Notes: generated from the letters alone by a model not told the origin. Shown: positions 1-8,938, numbered from the stretch's first letter. The stretch is 64,000 nt of DNA from Thalassovita mediterranea (GCA_019448215.1 CP080408.1:1116001-1180000), one strand, 5' to 3'. Made by a program: numbers and translations.

Positions 1-2
1 AT

Positions 3-875
3 GACGCTGTCGAAGACATGCGCGGGCCTCCGGGCACCGAAATCATCGTCAGCGTCATGCGCGAAGGCGAAGACCCGTTCGACGTCACCATGGAGCGCGA
101 AGTCATCCGTCCAAAGTCCGTCGACTGGAAGACGGTTGACGAAGACGTGGCCTATATCCGCATCTCCACCTTCAATGAGCGCACGACCGATCTTCTCGAA
201 GATGCGTTCGAGGGCGTGTCCGATGAGCTTGGCAACCGCCCGGCTGGCATCATTCTCGACCTGCGCAACAATGGCGGCGGCCTGCTCGATCAGGCGATCT
301 CTGTCTCCGACAAGTTCCTGTCGGGCGGCGAAGTCGTGTCGACCATTGGCCGTCGGCCAAGCGACATTGCCCGCTACAATGCCCGCTCCGGTGAAGTTTT
401 CCAGAACGTGCCGATTGTTGTGCTGATCAATAATGGCACCGCATCCGCCTCTGAAATCGTCGCTGGCGCCCTTCAAGACCGTGGACGCGCCACCGTTCTC
501 GGCATGACCAGCTTTGGCAAGGGCTCGGTTCAGACCGTCATTCCGCTTGGCAGTGATCGCGGCGCAATCCGCCTCACCACCTCGCGCTATTACACCCCGT
601 CCGGACGGTCCATCCAGGCCACCGGTATCGTGCCTGACATGGAAGTCGCGCAGGCCCGCGTCTCCGAGGAAGAACTGGCCCGTATCCGCCGCTTCTCCGA
701 AGCCGACCTGCCGAATGCGCTGACCAATGAGGACGGCGCCGAGCGTGAAATTCCGCACCTTCCAAAGGAGCAACCTCCTGAGGACTATGAAGGCGAAGAC
801 TATCAGCTCGACCGTGCCCTCGAAGTCCTTCGCGGCGGCCAGATGAGCGCGACGGAAACGCCGCAGGCCGGTTAA
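3..875 (+). CDS. ctpA: Carboxy-terminal processing protease (S41), 3' part
   Basis: Periplasmic serine protease of the CtpA/Tsp family, which trims C-terminal tails of envelope proteins. The gene enters from the left edge, so the signal peptide and most of the PDZ domain are missing. The visible part opens with the end of a PDZ domain (DAVEDMRGPPGTE). It then carries the S41 core: the LDLRNNGGG strand-loop, the nucleophile serine in NGTASASEI (codon at 444-446), and the general-base lysine in SFGKGSVQ (codon at 519-521). These are 25 residues apart, as in E. coli Tsp. The C-terminus is acidic and probably disordered. The next gene on the same strand is a YibQ-like deacetylase, a common alphaproteobacterial pairing with envelope and division genes. 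Confidence 0.93.
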   Translation, partial: DAVEDMRGPPGTEIIVSVMREGEDPFDVTMEREVIRPKSVDWKTVDEDVAYIRISTFNERTTDLLEDAFEGVSDELGNRPAGIILDLRNNGGGLLDQAISVSDKFLSGGEVVSTIGRRPSDIARYNARSGEVFQNVPIVVLINNGTASASEIVAGALQDRGRATVLGMTSFGKGSVQTVIPLGSDRGAIRLTTSRYYTPSGRSIQATGIVPDMEVAQARVSEEELARIRRFSEADLPNALTNEDGAEREIPHLPKEQPPEDYEGEDYQLDRALEVLRGGQMSATETPQAG

Positions 876-896
876 CGGAAATTTGCGTTGTCTTAA

Positions 897-942
897 CCGG
901 TCGCTGGCAGGGTCTGCACTGACCCGCCAAACCAGCGACCGG
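897..942 (+). promoter_or_regulatory. Long hairpin in the ctpA-yibQ spacer
   Basis: Perfect 11-bp arms CCGGTCGCTGG (897-907) and CCAGCGACCGG (932-942) enclose a second small stem (GGGTC/GACCC). No T-run follows, so it is not a typical intrinsic terminator. It ends just before the GGAGAG ribosome binding site of the next gene (941-946) and could act as an mRNA processing or stability element. Function is inferred. Confidence 0.4.
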
Positions 943-953
943 AGAGACTATAC

Positions 954-2312
954 ATGGCCGCAAAGGCACCCCGTGAGCCATCGCCGCTGCGTAGTGCTAT
1001 CAAGCATTCGGTTTTGAGCTTTGCCACTGTCGGTCTTGCGCTGACGGCCATGGCAGGCGGCATCCATGTCTGGGGCAGCGACGACACGTCCAGCCCCGTC
1101 CGCCAGATCGCCCTCTTCGAAACCGAAGCGCCGACCATCACGACCCCGCAGCTGAAGACGCGGCTCGCCTCCTCCAACGCGCCCACGAGGCAGATCGCAG
1201 CCCCGTCCTTCAATGAAGAAGACGGCGCACCGCCCTTCGTCACCGATGCGATGATCGCCCGCGGTGAGGCGGGGACACCTGATCTTGGCGTTGACTATGT
1301 CGATGGCGTTTCTCGCGTCGTACGCGTTGCCGCGCAAAGCGATGAAATTCCTGAGCGTCAGGAAGTCCGCATCAATGGCATCAGCGTCTCTTCTGGCCAG
1401 TCCTGGCAGGAATCGCGCAGCACGCTCGCTCTGCCGCGCGCGCCGGTTGCCGCCGTGTCTGAACGCACCCCTGTCGGCACGCTCCCAAAGATTTCCGATG
1501 ATGGCCGCACGCCTGCTGGCGTTTACGCCCGCCCCTTCGCCAACACTGAGGGGCGCCCGACCGTCTCCATCATTCTCGGTGGGCTCGGTATCAACCGCAC
1601 CCATACCCGCTCGGCCATTGATGAGCTTCCGCCGGAAGTGACGCTGTCCTTCGCGCCGGGCACCCGCGACCTTCAGGGCTGGATCGATCAGGCCCGCGCC
1701 GCTGGCCACGAAGTGCTGCTGGAAGTCCCGCTTGAAGCCTATGAGTTGTCCTCTGGCCCGGCCCATCCGCAAAGCCTGACCACCACCATGCAGGAAGCGC
1801 AGATCGAGTCTCGCCTCAGCGCGTTGATGGCATCTGCGAGTGGCTATTTCGGCCTTACCAACTATCAGGGCGGCCGCTTCCTGCGCAGCCCGGAAAGCGT
1901 CTCTCACCTTGCCCGCCTGACAGCCGCCCGTGGTCTTGCCTTCGTTGAGGATGGCAGCCTCCCCCGCTCTGCCATGGACACCGTCGCGACGGACGCGCCA
2001 CTCCGCTTCCGCCGAGCCAACTTCCCTATCGATACCCAGCCGCATGGCGGAGACATTCAGGAACGCCTGCTGGAGCTGGAAACGCTGGCCATCGACAAGG
2101 GCTCTGCCGTCGGCTCCGGCTTCGCCTATCCGGTCACCATCGACATTCTGAAAGCCTGGACCGACAGCCTTTCCGCCAAGGGCATCGTGCTCGCGCCCGC
2201 ATCAGCGGCAACGCACACAAGGCCATCTGTCACGGCAGGCCGCGAAACTGCGTCCATCGACCAACAGGCGGGTGGGCAAGCAGACATGGACGCTGTAGAT
2301 ACGACTGGGTGA
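954..2312 (+). CDS. Divergent polysaccharide deacetylase (YibQ family)
   Basis: Membrane-anchored or periplasmic protein of 452 residues. One hydrophobic segment lies near residues 19-40. A long low-complexity linker follows, then a divergent polysaccharide-deacetylase domain from about residue 200 (TVSIILGGLGINRTHTRSAI, LPPEVTLSFAPG, HEVLLEVPLE). The family is often found next to ctpA and rppH in Alphaproteobacteria and is thought to act on envelope polysaccharide. The usual metal-binding Asp of active deacetylases is not conserved in the ILGGLG motif, so catalysis is uncertain. The ATG follows a GGAGAG site. The stop overlaps the GTG start of rppH (GTGA). Confidence 0.82.
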   Translation: MAAKAPREPSPLRSAIKHSVLSFATVGLALTAMAGGIHVWGSDDTSSPVRQIALFETEAPTITTPQLKTRLASSNAPTRQIAAPSFNEEDGAPPFVTDAMIARGEAGTPDLGVDYVDGVSRVVRVAAQSDEIPERQEVRINGISVSSGQSWQESRSTLALPRAPVAAVSERTPVGTLPKISDDGRTPAGVYARPFANTEGRPTVSIILGGLGINRTHTRSAIDELPPEVTLSFAPGTRDLQGWIDQARAAGHEVLLEVPLEAYELSSGPAHPQSLTTTMQEAQIESRLSALMASASGYFGLTNYQGGRFLRSPESVSHLARLTAARGLAFVEDGSLPRSAMDTVATDAPLRFRRANFPIDTQPHGGDIQERLLELETLAIDKGSAVGSGFAYPVTIDILKAWTDSLSAKGIVLAPASAATHTRPSVTAGRETASIDQQAGGQADMDAVDTTG

Positions 2313-2833
2313 CCATCCAGACACCTGATCCCTCGCTCTATCGCCCAAATGTCGGCCTCGTCCTGTTCTCGGCGACCGGCTACATCTTCCTTGGCCGCCG
2401 TATAAACGGGCGCGGCGCGTTCCAGTGGCAGATGCCGCAGGGCGGCATCGACGAAGGGGAAACGGCCCACGACGCGGCCCTGCGAGAGCTCGAAGAAGAA
2501 ATCGGCGTCTCCGACAAGCTTGTCGACGTGCTCGAGGAAACCTCTGACTGGCTGTTCTATGAATTTCCGGCCGAAGTGCGCCGCCGCATGCCGGGCGCCT
2601 TTATCGGCCAGCGCCAGAAATGGTTTGCCCTGCGCTTCAAGGGCTCTGACAGCGACATCCGCCTCGACCGCCACACACCTGAATTCGACGCATGGCGATG
2701 GGCCCGCCTCAGCGAAGCGCCCGCAGCCATCGTGCCGTTCAAACGCCCTGTCTATCAGGCCGTCGCTGAACGCTTCCGCCCCTGGGCGGGTGAGAATTTT
2801 GCCCTTGAGACAAAAGCAGGAGAAACGCCATGA
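2309..2833 (+). CDS. rppH: RNA pyrophosphohydrolase
   Basis: Nudix hydrolase of 174 residues that removes pyrophosphate from 5'-triphosphate RNA (and diadenosine polyphosphates) to start mRNA decay. The Nudix box is complete at residues 45-67: GGIDEG, then REL and EEEIG. The QWQMPQGG lead-in and the early RPNVGLVLF strand are typical of RppH/NudH. Translation starts at GTG 2309, inside the stop of the preceding gene, and its own stop overlaps the next start (ATGA). The three genes therefore look translationally coupled. Confidence 0.92.
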   Translation: MTIQTPDPSLYRPNVGLVLFSATGYIFLGRRINGRGAFQWQMPQGGIDEGETAHDAALRELEEEIGVSDKLVDVLEETSDWLFYEFPAEVRRRMPGAFIGQRQKWFALRFKGSDSDIRLDRHTPEFDAWRWARLSEAPAAIVPFKRPVYQAVAERFRPWAGENFALETKAGETP

Positions 2834-3639
2834 GCCGGACGATACTGATGATCCACGGCGTCGGGTGCGGCGGCGAAGCCTGGGGCCCGATGCAGCGCGC
2901 CTTCGAAGCGGCTGGATGGCGCGTCGAGGCCCCGACCCTGTTCGAAGACCAGCGCACGATCGACAATCCGCCAGACAGCCTGAAAGACCTCACCCTCACC
3001 GACTATATCGAGGCAATGTCCGCCAAGGCGCGCGAGATTGAGGGCGAGACCGGCGCAAAGCCTGTCATCATGGGCCACTCCATGGGCGGCCTCATCGCGC
3101 AGAACCTTGCCGCGCGCGGCGACGCCTCTGCCGCCATCTTCCTGACGCCAGCCCAGACCCCGGACTGCCAGGTGCAGGATCTGCGCCTGATGATCACCTT
3201 CTGGAGCATCCTGAAGGCAGGCAAAAAGAACGTCCCGGAGAACAGCTACAAGGTTGGCAAGTTCGGCTTCAAATGGGGCGTGATGAACGAGGTCCCCAAG
3301 AGCCGCCACGATGAGATCTATGCGCAGGCCCGCTTTGATTCAGGCAAGGTCTACCGCGACCTGACAGAGCCTTCCCCGATCGACGAGAAGACCGTCACCA
3401 TCCCGACGCTGACCATCGGCGCGGGCAAGGACCGCGCAACCCCGATCAAGGCGGTCCGCCGCGTCGGCCAGAAGTATAAGGGTGCAGGCGTTCCGGGCGA
3501 CTATATCGAATACGCCCAGCACGCACACTGGATCGTGGATGAGCCGGGCACCGACAAGGTCGTCGCCGACATGCTTGAATGGCTGGATCGCAAATTGCCG
3601 GACACGGCCCCGGCGGCAGAGCCTCAGCCCGTCATGTGA
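2830..3639 (+). CDS. Alpha/beta hydrolase
   Basis: Cytosolic alpha/beta-hydrolase fold protein, 269 residues, no signal peptide. The N-terminal strand leads to the HGVGCGGEAW oxyanion loop. The nucleophile elbow is GHSMGG (Ser84). A late Asp (GAGKDRATPI) and His (QHAHWIVDEPG) complete a probable triad. The substrate cannot be told from sequence; esterase or lipase-type hydrolysis is the general family chemistry. It is the last gene of the rppH run, and its stop lies directly against the stop of hpt on the other strand. Confidence 0.8.
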   Translation: MSRTILMIHGVGCGGEAWGPMQRAFEAAGWRVEAPTLFEDQRTIDNPPDSLKDLTLTDYIEAMSAKAREIEGETGAKPVIMGHSMGGLIAQNLAARGDASAAIFLTPAQTPDCQVQDLRLMITFWSILKAGKKNVPENSYKVGKFGFKWGVMNEVPKSRHDEIYAQARFDSGKVYRDLTEPSPIDEKTVTIPTLTIGAGKDRATPIKAVRRVGQKYKGAGVPGDYIEYAQHAHWIVDEPGTDKVVADMLEWLDRKLPDTAPAAEPQPVM

Positions 3640-4173
3640 TCAGTCGAGGGCGCCGACAAAAGGTAGCCCGCGATAGAGCCCCTTATCGTCCATGCCATAG
3701 CCGACGAGAAACCGCTCGGGCGCTTCGAAGGCGTGGTAATCGACATCATCCGCCCCGCTCGGCGCTGACGGCTTGCGGGCAAGCGCCACAGTGATCACCT
3801 CGCGCGCGCCCTTGGTCATCAGATGCTGGCGGGCAAAGGCCAGCGTGCGGCCCGTATCGAACACATCATCGATCAGCAGGACGCCGCGGCCTGTCACAGG
3901 GCGCGTAATGTCCGCGCGCACATTTACCCGGCCAGAGCTTTCGCGCGCATCGCGGTAGCTTTCCAGCCACAGGGCATCGAGCATCGGATGGATATGACGC
4001 CGCGCCAGCGCCTTCATCAGGTCACTCGTAAACGGCGTCGCGCCGATCAGGATATTGATCGCCGTCCAGTCACCCTGGAGGCGGGGTGCAAGCGTATCAG
4101 CCAGCCTGTCGACCATAGCCATCAGCTCGTCCTCTTTCAGGACGACATCGATTTCAGGAGTGTTCTGGCTCAT
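3640..4173 (-). CDS. hpt: Hypoxanthine phosphoribosyltransferase family
   Basis: Type I phosphoribosyltransferase, 177 residues. The PRPP-binding loop is VLLIDDVFDTGRTL (residues 98-111), with the two acidic residues and TGRT in place. An upstream segment (LDALWLESYRDARESSG) and a C-terminal aromatic/Asp region (DDVDYHAF) resemble 6-oxopurine PRTases that salvage hypoxanthine or guanine to the nucleotide. The start overlaps the stop of the zinc-ribbon gene by 4 bases (ATGA), so the two are cotranscribed leftward. Confidence 0.82.
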   Translation of the reverse strand: MSQNTPEIDVVLKEDELMAMVDRLADTLAPRLQGDWTAINILIGATPFTSDLMKALARRHIHPMLDALWLESYRDARESSGRVNVRADITRPVTGRGVLLIDDVFDTGRTLAFARQHLMTKGAREVITVALARKPSAPSGADDVDYHAFEAPERFLVGYGMDDKGLYRGLPFVGALD

Positions 4174-4859
4174 GGATTTCCGCCGAGGTCTGGTGTGACG
4201 TTTGCCTGCTCGCTTTCAAGCCCAGCCTCACCCTCATCGACAAGGCCGAGTTCCAGCTGGAAAGCTTCAAATGGCGGGTTCTCGATCCGCTTGGAAAAGC
4301 CTGCCGTCTGTCCGGCCGCGATCTCACCCTGCGCGACCTGCGCGTAATAAGTGGCGATATGCACGCCGCCATCGTCCAGCAGGCGCACCTCGACAAGCGG
4401 CGCGCGCCTGGGGCGTTTGGTGAAGTTGCGGACCTCGCCGCTAATCTCCAGCACAGGCAGAGTCCCATCGAGGAAGCGCTCGGCATCCTCTGAGGCAAAC
4501 TCGACACCGAACCGGTTCACCTTAAGGCCGAGCGCGCTGAACGCAGATGCGCTCTGCGGCCAGGCTTCCACCACCCGGCTGCGCATCAGGACAGCCCCGC
4601 CCAGAATGCCGACGAGAAAACAGGCCGCGACGGCCCAGGACACGATCGCCGCCATCCGGCTCGCCCGCGCTTTGCGGTCACGCACCCGCTTGCGATATGC
4701 CTCATGCGCACCGCGGCCCGCAGCAGCTGCCTGACCCTCGCCCTGACCGACAAACCAGCTATGATCGCACGCGGCGCACTTCACCGTGCGCCCGGCCTCA
4801 CCAATCGTGGAGTCGTGCGCGAAATACTGGGTCTCGCAGTTCGGACAGGTGAGAATCAT
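4170..4859 (-). CDS. Zinc-ribbon membrane protein (MJ0042/DUF3426 type)
   Basis: A 229-residue protein starting with a zinc ribbon: Cys5-x2-Cys8 and Cys28-x2-Cys31 (ILTCPNCETQY, RTVKCAACDHSW). A basic stretch and one membrane segment follow (about residues 72-92). The outer domain has the GEVRNFTKRPRRAPLVEVRLLDD strand pattern typical of DUF3426. Alphaproteobacteria often carry this gene divergently beside ftsE. The function is unknown. The 66-base gap to ftsE must hold both divergent promoters. Confidence 0.8.
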   Translation of the reverse strand: MILTCPNCETQYFAHDSTIGEAGRTVKCAACDHSWFVGQGEGQAAAAGRGAHEAYRKRVRDRKARASRMAAIVSWAVAACFLVGILGGAVLMRSRVVEAWPQSASAFSALGLKVNRFGVEFASEDAERFLDGTLPVLEISGEVRNFTKRPRRAPLVEVRLLDDGGVHIATYYAQVAQGEIAAGQTAGFSKRIENPPFEAFQLELGLVDEGEAGLESEQANVTPDLGGNP

Positions 4860-4925
4860 GGCTTGGAGTTTCGCGCAATTCTCTGAAATAGTCGATTGGA
4901 CCGCTGCGGATTCGAAAGGAAGCTG

Positions 4926-5639
4926 ATGACCCAGGCGGGCGCGCCTCTTGCCAGTGAACCGGCTGTTGAGCTGAACGGCGTCAGCCTTCGCTACGACACG
5001 GCTGACGATATCCTCACCGATATCGATATCCGGCTGAAACCGGGGACGTTCACCTTCCTGACCGGCCCGTCAGGCGCAGGCAAATCATCCCTTCTGAAGC
5101 TGCTCTACCTCGCCCATGCGCCAACATCCGGCGAAGTGCGCCTGTTCGGCCAGCGCACCGCCGACATGTCCCGCAACCAGCTCTCGGCGCTTCGCCGCCG
5201 CATCGGTGTCGTCTTTCAGGATTTTCGCCTGCTCGACCACCTCACCGCCTTCGAGAATGTCGCCCTGCCTTTGCGGGTCAGCGGCGAAAAGCCTGAGGAC
5301 TACCGCGACGAAGTCGTCGATCTTGTGCGCTGGGTCGGCCTCGGCGAACGCATGCACGCCTTCCCCCCGGCGCTTTCAGGCGGCGAGCAGCAGCGCCTTG
5401 CCATCGCCCGCGCGCTGATCAACAAGCCGGATATCCTCATCGCGGATGAGCCGACCGGCAACGTTGATCCGGATATGGCCCGGCGCATCTTCCGCCTCTT
5501 TATTGAGCTCAATCGCCGCCTCAATACGACTGTCATCATCGCCACGCACGACATGCACATCATCCGTGAGTTCAAGGCGCCGGTGCTCAAGCTGCAGGAC
5601 GGGCTGCTCTTTGCAGACAGCTCCTACGAGCAAGTATGA
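4926..5639 (+). CDS. ftsE: Cell division ATP-binding protein FtsE
   Basis: ABC-type ATPase that works with FtsX at the inner face of the division septum and controls periplasmic peptidoglycan hydrolysis. It has Walker A GPSGAGKSS, Q-loop VFQDFRLL, signature LSGGEQQR and Walker B ILIADEPTG, with the H-loop ATHDMH. ATG 4926 is chosen because AAAGGAAG sits about 4 bases upstream; a TTG 30 bases earlier lacks such a site. This gives 237 residues, close to the family norm. The stop overlaps ftsX (ATGA). Confidence 0.94.
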   Translation: MTQAGAPLASEPAVELNGVSLRYDTADDILTDIDIRLKPGTFTFLTGPSGAGKSSLLKLLYLAHAPTSGEVRLFGQRTADMSRNQLSALRRRIGVVFQDFRLLDHLTAFENVALPLRVSGEKPEDYRDEVVDLVRWVGLGERMHAFPPALSGGEQQRLAIARALINKPDILIADEPTGNVDPDMARRIFRLFIELNRRLNTTVIIATHDMHIIREFKAPVLKLQDGLLFADSSYEQV

Positions 5640-6508
5640 ACATCAAGATGAACCCCCTCCTGCCCGAAAGCGATGCGCGCGAGGCGGCCCTCTTTTTCGT
5701 GGTCGCGGCCCTCTGCTTTCTCGCCGTGCTCGCGACCCTCGTAGCCCGCGGCACCTATACCGCCGCCGAAGCCTGGACCGCGCAGGTCGAGGGCGAGATG
5801 ACCGTCCTTGTCAGCGACACAGACAGGCGCGGCGCCGAAGCGGCTGCGAGCCTGATTGAGGAGTTGCCCGGTGTAGAACGTGCGCATGTCCTCACCGATG
5901 AAGAACTCGATGAGCTCCTCTCCCCGAGCTTTGGCCCCGGTGGCATCCCCGATGGCATCCCGCTGCCGCTGCTCATCGCGGTCAACGCCGAGGGCGACAC
6001 GACAGCGCTCGCTGCCGAAATCGACGCCGCGCTCGCCGAAGCCGGCATCAATGGCCGCGCCGACACACATTCGGCCTATGCCGCCGAAGTTCGCAAAGCC
6101 CTCGGCACACTGCGCATTGCCGCGATCGGCACCGTGCTCCTTCTCACCATGACCGCCATATCCGTCATTGCCTTCGCCACCCACGCGGCCCTGCTGGCGC
6201 GTAAGGATATTGTCGATGTGCTGCATCTGGCAGGCGCAGAAGATCGCTTTATCGCGCGCCTGTTTGAGCGCCGCTTCTGGCTGCTGGGTCTGAAAGCCGG
6301 GGCGGCAGGCTCTGTCGCGGCCCTCGCCGTCACCGCCATCATCGTCTTCTCCGCGCAAAGCTCCAACGCGCCGAGTGAGCTCCTGCCCAAGCTTTCGCTC
6401 GACCAGTGGGGCCTCATGATTCTTGCCGTCTCGCCCATTGCTGGCGCGCTTGCAGCCCGTATCGCTGCGCGGATCACCGTTGGCCGCTCGCTGAGGAGTT
6501 CACTTTGA
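5636..6508 (+). CDS. ftsX: Cell division protein FtsX
   Basis: Permease-like partner of FtsE, 290 residues. The topology is that of FtsX: a cytoplasmic N-terminus, a first membrane segment near residues 17-37 and a periplasmic loop (ELPGVERAHVLTDEELDELL...). Three further membrane segments follow, beginning near LRIAAIGTVLLLTMTAISVIAF. The start is embedded in the ftsE stop and the stop overlaps the TTG start of the acyltransferase, so ftsE-ftsX-plsC form one coupled unit. Confidence 0.92.
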   Translation: MNIKMNPLLPESDAREAALFFVVAALCFLAVLATLVARGTYTAAEAWTAQVEGEMTVLVSDTDRRGAEAAASLIEELPGVERAHVLTDEELDELLSPSFGPGGIPDGIPLPLLIAVNAEGDTTALAAEIDAALAEAGINGRADTHSAYAAEVRKALGTLRIAAIGTVLLLTMTAISVIAFATHAALLARKDIVDVLHLAGAEDRFIARLFERRFWLLGLKAGAAGSVAALAVTAIIVFSAQSSNAPSELLPKLSLDQWGLMILAVSPIAGALAARIAARITVGRSLRSSL

Positions 6509-7260
6509 ACGCTGTGCGCTCATTCCTGTTCGTTATCTGGTTATATGGCGGCATGGCCGTCATCGGCATCACCTGCCTGCCGACCCTGCTCCTGCCGCGC
6601 AAATTCGCTGTGGCCGCCATCCGGTTCTACGCCCAATACATCCGCGTCGGCCTCCGTCTCCTCTGCGGCATCAGGGTTGAGCTGCGCGGACACGAACACA
6701 TCCCGCAGGGCCCTGTCCTCATCGCCGGTAAGCATCAGGCCATGCTGGACGTCTTCATCCCATTCATCCTCTTCTCTGACCCGGCCATCATCCTGAAGCG
6801 CGAACTGCTCTGGTACCCCGCGCTCGGCTGGTATGCCCTCAAGACGAAGATGATTCCCATCGACCGGGCCGGCACAACAAAGACGCTGAAAAAGATGCTG
6901 CGCGAGGCAAAGGCCCGTACCGAACAAGGCCGCCAGGTGCTCATCTATCCGGAAGGCACCCGCCAGCCCGCAGGCGCGACCCTGGATTATAAATCTGCCG
7001 GGATTACCGCCCTCTACAATCAGCTAGACGTGCCGATCGTCCCACTCGCGACCAATTCCGGGCTTTGCTGGAAACCGCGCGGCATGGTCCGCAAGCCGGG
7101 TCTCGTCATCTATGAAGCCCTGCCCCCGATCCCTGCCGGCCTTGATCGCAAGGACATGTTTGCCCGGCTGAAGGTGGAACTGGAAACGGCCTCAGACGCA
7201 TTGCTGGACGAGGGCCTAGCAGCGCAGGGCCGCACGCGCGCTGATCTGGCAGTAAACTAA
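6505..7260 (+). CDS. plsC: 1-acyl-sn-glycerol-3-phosphate acyltransferase (PlsC type)
   Basis: Membrane-bound acyltransferase that makes phosphatidate from lysophosphatidate. The HX4D motif is seen as KHQAMLDVF and motif III as YPEGTRQP. An N-terminal hydrophobic segment lies at about residues 5-30. TTG 6505 is preferred as start: it overlaps the ftsX stop (TTGA) and has GAGGAG about 7 bases upstream, giving 251 residues. Longer in-frame starts would run through ftsX and give implausible sequence. Confidence 0.88.
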   Translation: MNAVRSFLFVIWLYGGMAVIGITCLPTLLLPRKFAVAAIRFYAQYIRVGLRLLCGIRVELRGHEHIPQGPVLIAGKHQAMLDVFIPFILFSDPAIILKRELLWYPALGWYALKTKMIPIDRAGTTKTLKKMLREAKARTEQGRQVLIYPEGTRQPAGATLDYKSAGITALYNQLDVPIVPLATNSGLCWKPRGMVRKPGLVIYEALPPIPAGLDRKDMFARLKVELETASDALLDEGLAAQGRTRADLAVN

Positions 7261-7263
7261 AGC

Positions 7264-7352
7264 GCCCCACCCCGACCCTCCCCAAGGGGGAGGGGGTGCA
7301 ACGCTTGAGTTTATCGCCCCCTCCCCGTTCCCGGGGAGGGTCGGGGTGGGGC
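7264..7352. repeat. 20-bp perfect inverted repeat between convergent genes
   Basis: GCCCCACCCCGACCCTCCCC (7264-7283) is exactly mirrored at 7333-7352, with a second C-rich/G-rich pairing inside. It lies between the convergent plsC and HD-domain genes, so transcription from either side can fold it. The pattern resembles dispersed intergenic palindromes and it may double as a bidirectional terminator. Confidence 0.7.
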
Positions 7353-7363
7353 CAGCGCAGCCC

Positions 7364-7969
7364 CTAGGCCGACGCCTCTTCCTTCTTGCGCAGATAGATC
7401 GAATTCTTCGGCTTGGAGAAGACGCGCTCCACCATCGGCTCGAAGAACTCCAGCGGCTCGCTTTGATACTCAGGATCGAACGCCTTCTGATCGTATTTGT
7501 GGCAGAACTCGGCGCAGCGCTGGAAGTGCGGATTATCCTTGAACTGGTCGCGCATATTCCTGTCGAGACCGAGATGCTCGAAGAAATAATAGCCCTGGAA
7601 GACGCCATGATTGGCGACCATCCAGAGGTTTTCCTCTGACACGAAAGGTTTGAGGATCGCAGCCGCCACGTCCGGGTGGTTCATGCTTCCCAGCGTGTCG
7701 CCGATATCGTGCAGCAGGGCGCAAACGACATATTCCTCGTCACGGCCATCGCGGTGCGCGCGCGTCGCCGTCTGCAGCGAATGCTCCAGCCGATCCACCG
7801 GGAAGCCGCCAAAATCGCCGTCCAACAGGCGAAGGTGGTCGAGAACGCGCTTCGCGAGCCCCTTGTTGAAGATACGCGAATGCTCAGAGATGATCTCCCA
7901 GTCTTCCTTCGTGCCTTCCATCATTTCGCGAAATTGGGCCTGTCCGCCCGCGCCGTGTCCGTCTGCCAT
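7364..7969 (-). CDS. HD-domain protein (COG4341-like)
   Basis: A 201-residue HD-fold protein without signal or membrane segments. Metal-ligand candidates are His in LEHSLQTATRAH, the HD pair in ALLHDIGDTLG, and His in MVANHGVFQGYYFFEHLG, with a later Asp (KYDQKAFDP). From memory this matches the predicted HD phosphohydrolases of COG4341, some of whose relatives are mixed-valent diiron oxygenases acting on phosphonates rather than phosphohydrolases. No phosphonate genes lie nearby, so the substrate is open. Confidence 0.72.
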   Translation of the reverse strand: MADGHGAGGQAQFREMMEGTKEDWEIISEHSRIFNKGLAKRVLDHLRLLDGDFGGFPVDRLEHSLQTATRAHRDGRDEEYVVCALLHDIGDTLGSMNHPDVAAAILKPFVSEENLWMVANHGVFQGYYFFEHLGLDRNMRDQFKDNPHFQRCAEFCHKYDQKAFDPEYQSEPLEFFEPMVERVFSKPKNSIYLRKKEEASA

Positions 7970-8116
7970 GCTGTTTCCTCCATTATCTTTTCGCCCGACA
8001 GAATACGCGCAGAGCCGCAGACGGTCAAAGATTTACCGATGACCGGCGCGCCGCCGCTCGCAGGCCATAGAGTCTTGCGATAGGCTGATCCCCTGTCCTG
8101 AACCGCGGAGCGCACC

Positions 8117-8767
8117 ATGTCGAAACCATCGCAAGAGACACTGCAGCAGGCCTGCGATGAGCTTATGGCCTGCGACCCGGCCTTCGCCGCCGCCTTCGCG
8201 GTCACCGGCCTGCCCGACTGGCGCTACAGCCCGCCCGGTTACCACACCATCGCCCGCATGATCGCCTTCCAGCAGATCACGACCAAGGCGGCCGCCACGA
8301 TCTGGGGCCGCGTTGAAGCAGAACTTGGAGAGGTCACCCCCGCCTCGGTCCTTGGCGCCAGCGAGGACACGCTGAGAAGCTGCGGCCTGTCACGGCCCAA
8401 GATCGGCCACCTCAAATCCATCGCGACCGCCGTCGATACGGGCGCGCTCGACCTCACCCGCGTCTACCATGCACAGATCGAGGCCGCCCGCGCCGAGCTT
8501 CTCGCCGTCAAGGGCATCGGCCCATGGACCGCAGACCTCTTCCTACTCTATTGCGGCCGGCTCGACGCCTTTCCCATCGCCGATGTCGGCCTGATGGAAG
8601 CCTATCGCCAGCTCAGCGGCCATGAAGAGCGCTATGCCTCAAAGGCTTTCACAGAGCTCGCCGAAGCATGGCGGCCATGGCGCGGGGTCGCCGCCCATCT
8701 TCTCTGGGGCTGGATCAATGCGGAACGCGCAAAAGCCTATTCAGCAAGCGGTGGCAACGATGCCTGA
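8117..8767 (+). CDS. DNA-3-methyladenine glycosylase II (AlkA-like)
   Basis: HhH-GPD base-excision glycosylase, 216 residues, which removes alkylated purines. The helix-hairpin-helix is LLAVKGIGPWTADLFLLYCG. The catalytic aspartate follows in FPIADVGL. The protein is shorter than E. coli AlkA because it lacks the N-terminal TBP-like domain, as is usual for alphaproteobacterial forms. There is no iron-sulfur cluster motif. Confidence 0.85.
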   Translation: MSKPSQETLQQACDELMACDPAFAAAFAVTGLPDWRYSPPGYHTIARMIAFQQITTKAAATIWGRVEAELGEVTPASVLGASEDTLRSCGLSRPKIGHLKSIATAVDTGALDLTRVYHAQIEAARAELLAVKGIGPWTADLFLLYCGRLDAFPIADVGLMEAYRQLSGHEERYASKAFTELAEAWRPWRGVAAHLLWGWINAERAKAYSASGGNDA

Positions 8768-8938
8768 TCTGCAGCACGCACTACAGTTACGAACGAAAAC
8801 GCGCAGATGCGCTAGCCAAACCCGTAAACTGTCATAAACTCGTATTAGGGAATCAGTAATGATCTCGATAAAACCGATGGAGGCGCGCGTTCACTGACAT
8901 TCTCGTCAGCCGCACAGAGGGACAGGAAGGAGGCTGCA

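Noticed and set aside
948-2045. 365-codon open frame on the minus strand
   Set aside because: Antisense to the YibQ-like gene; no domain signature.
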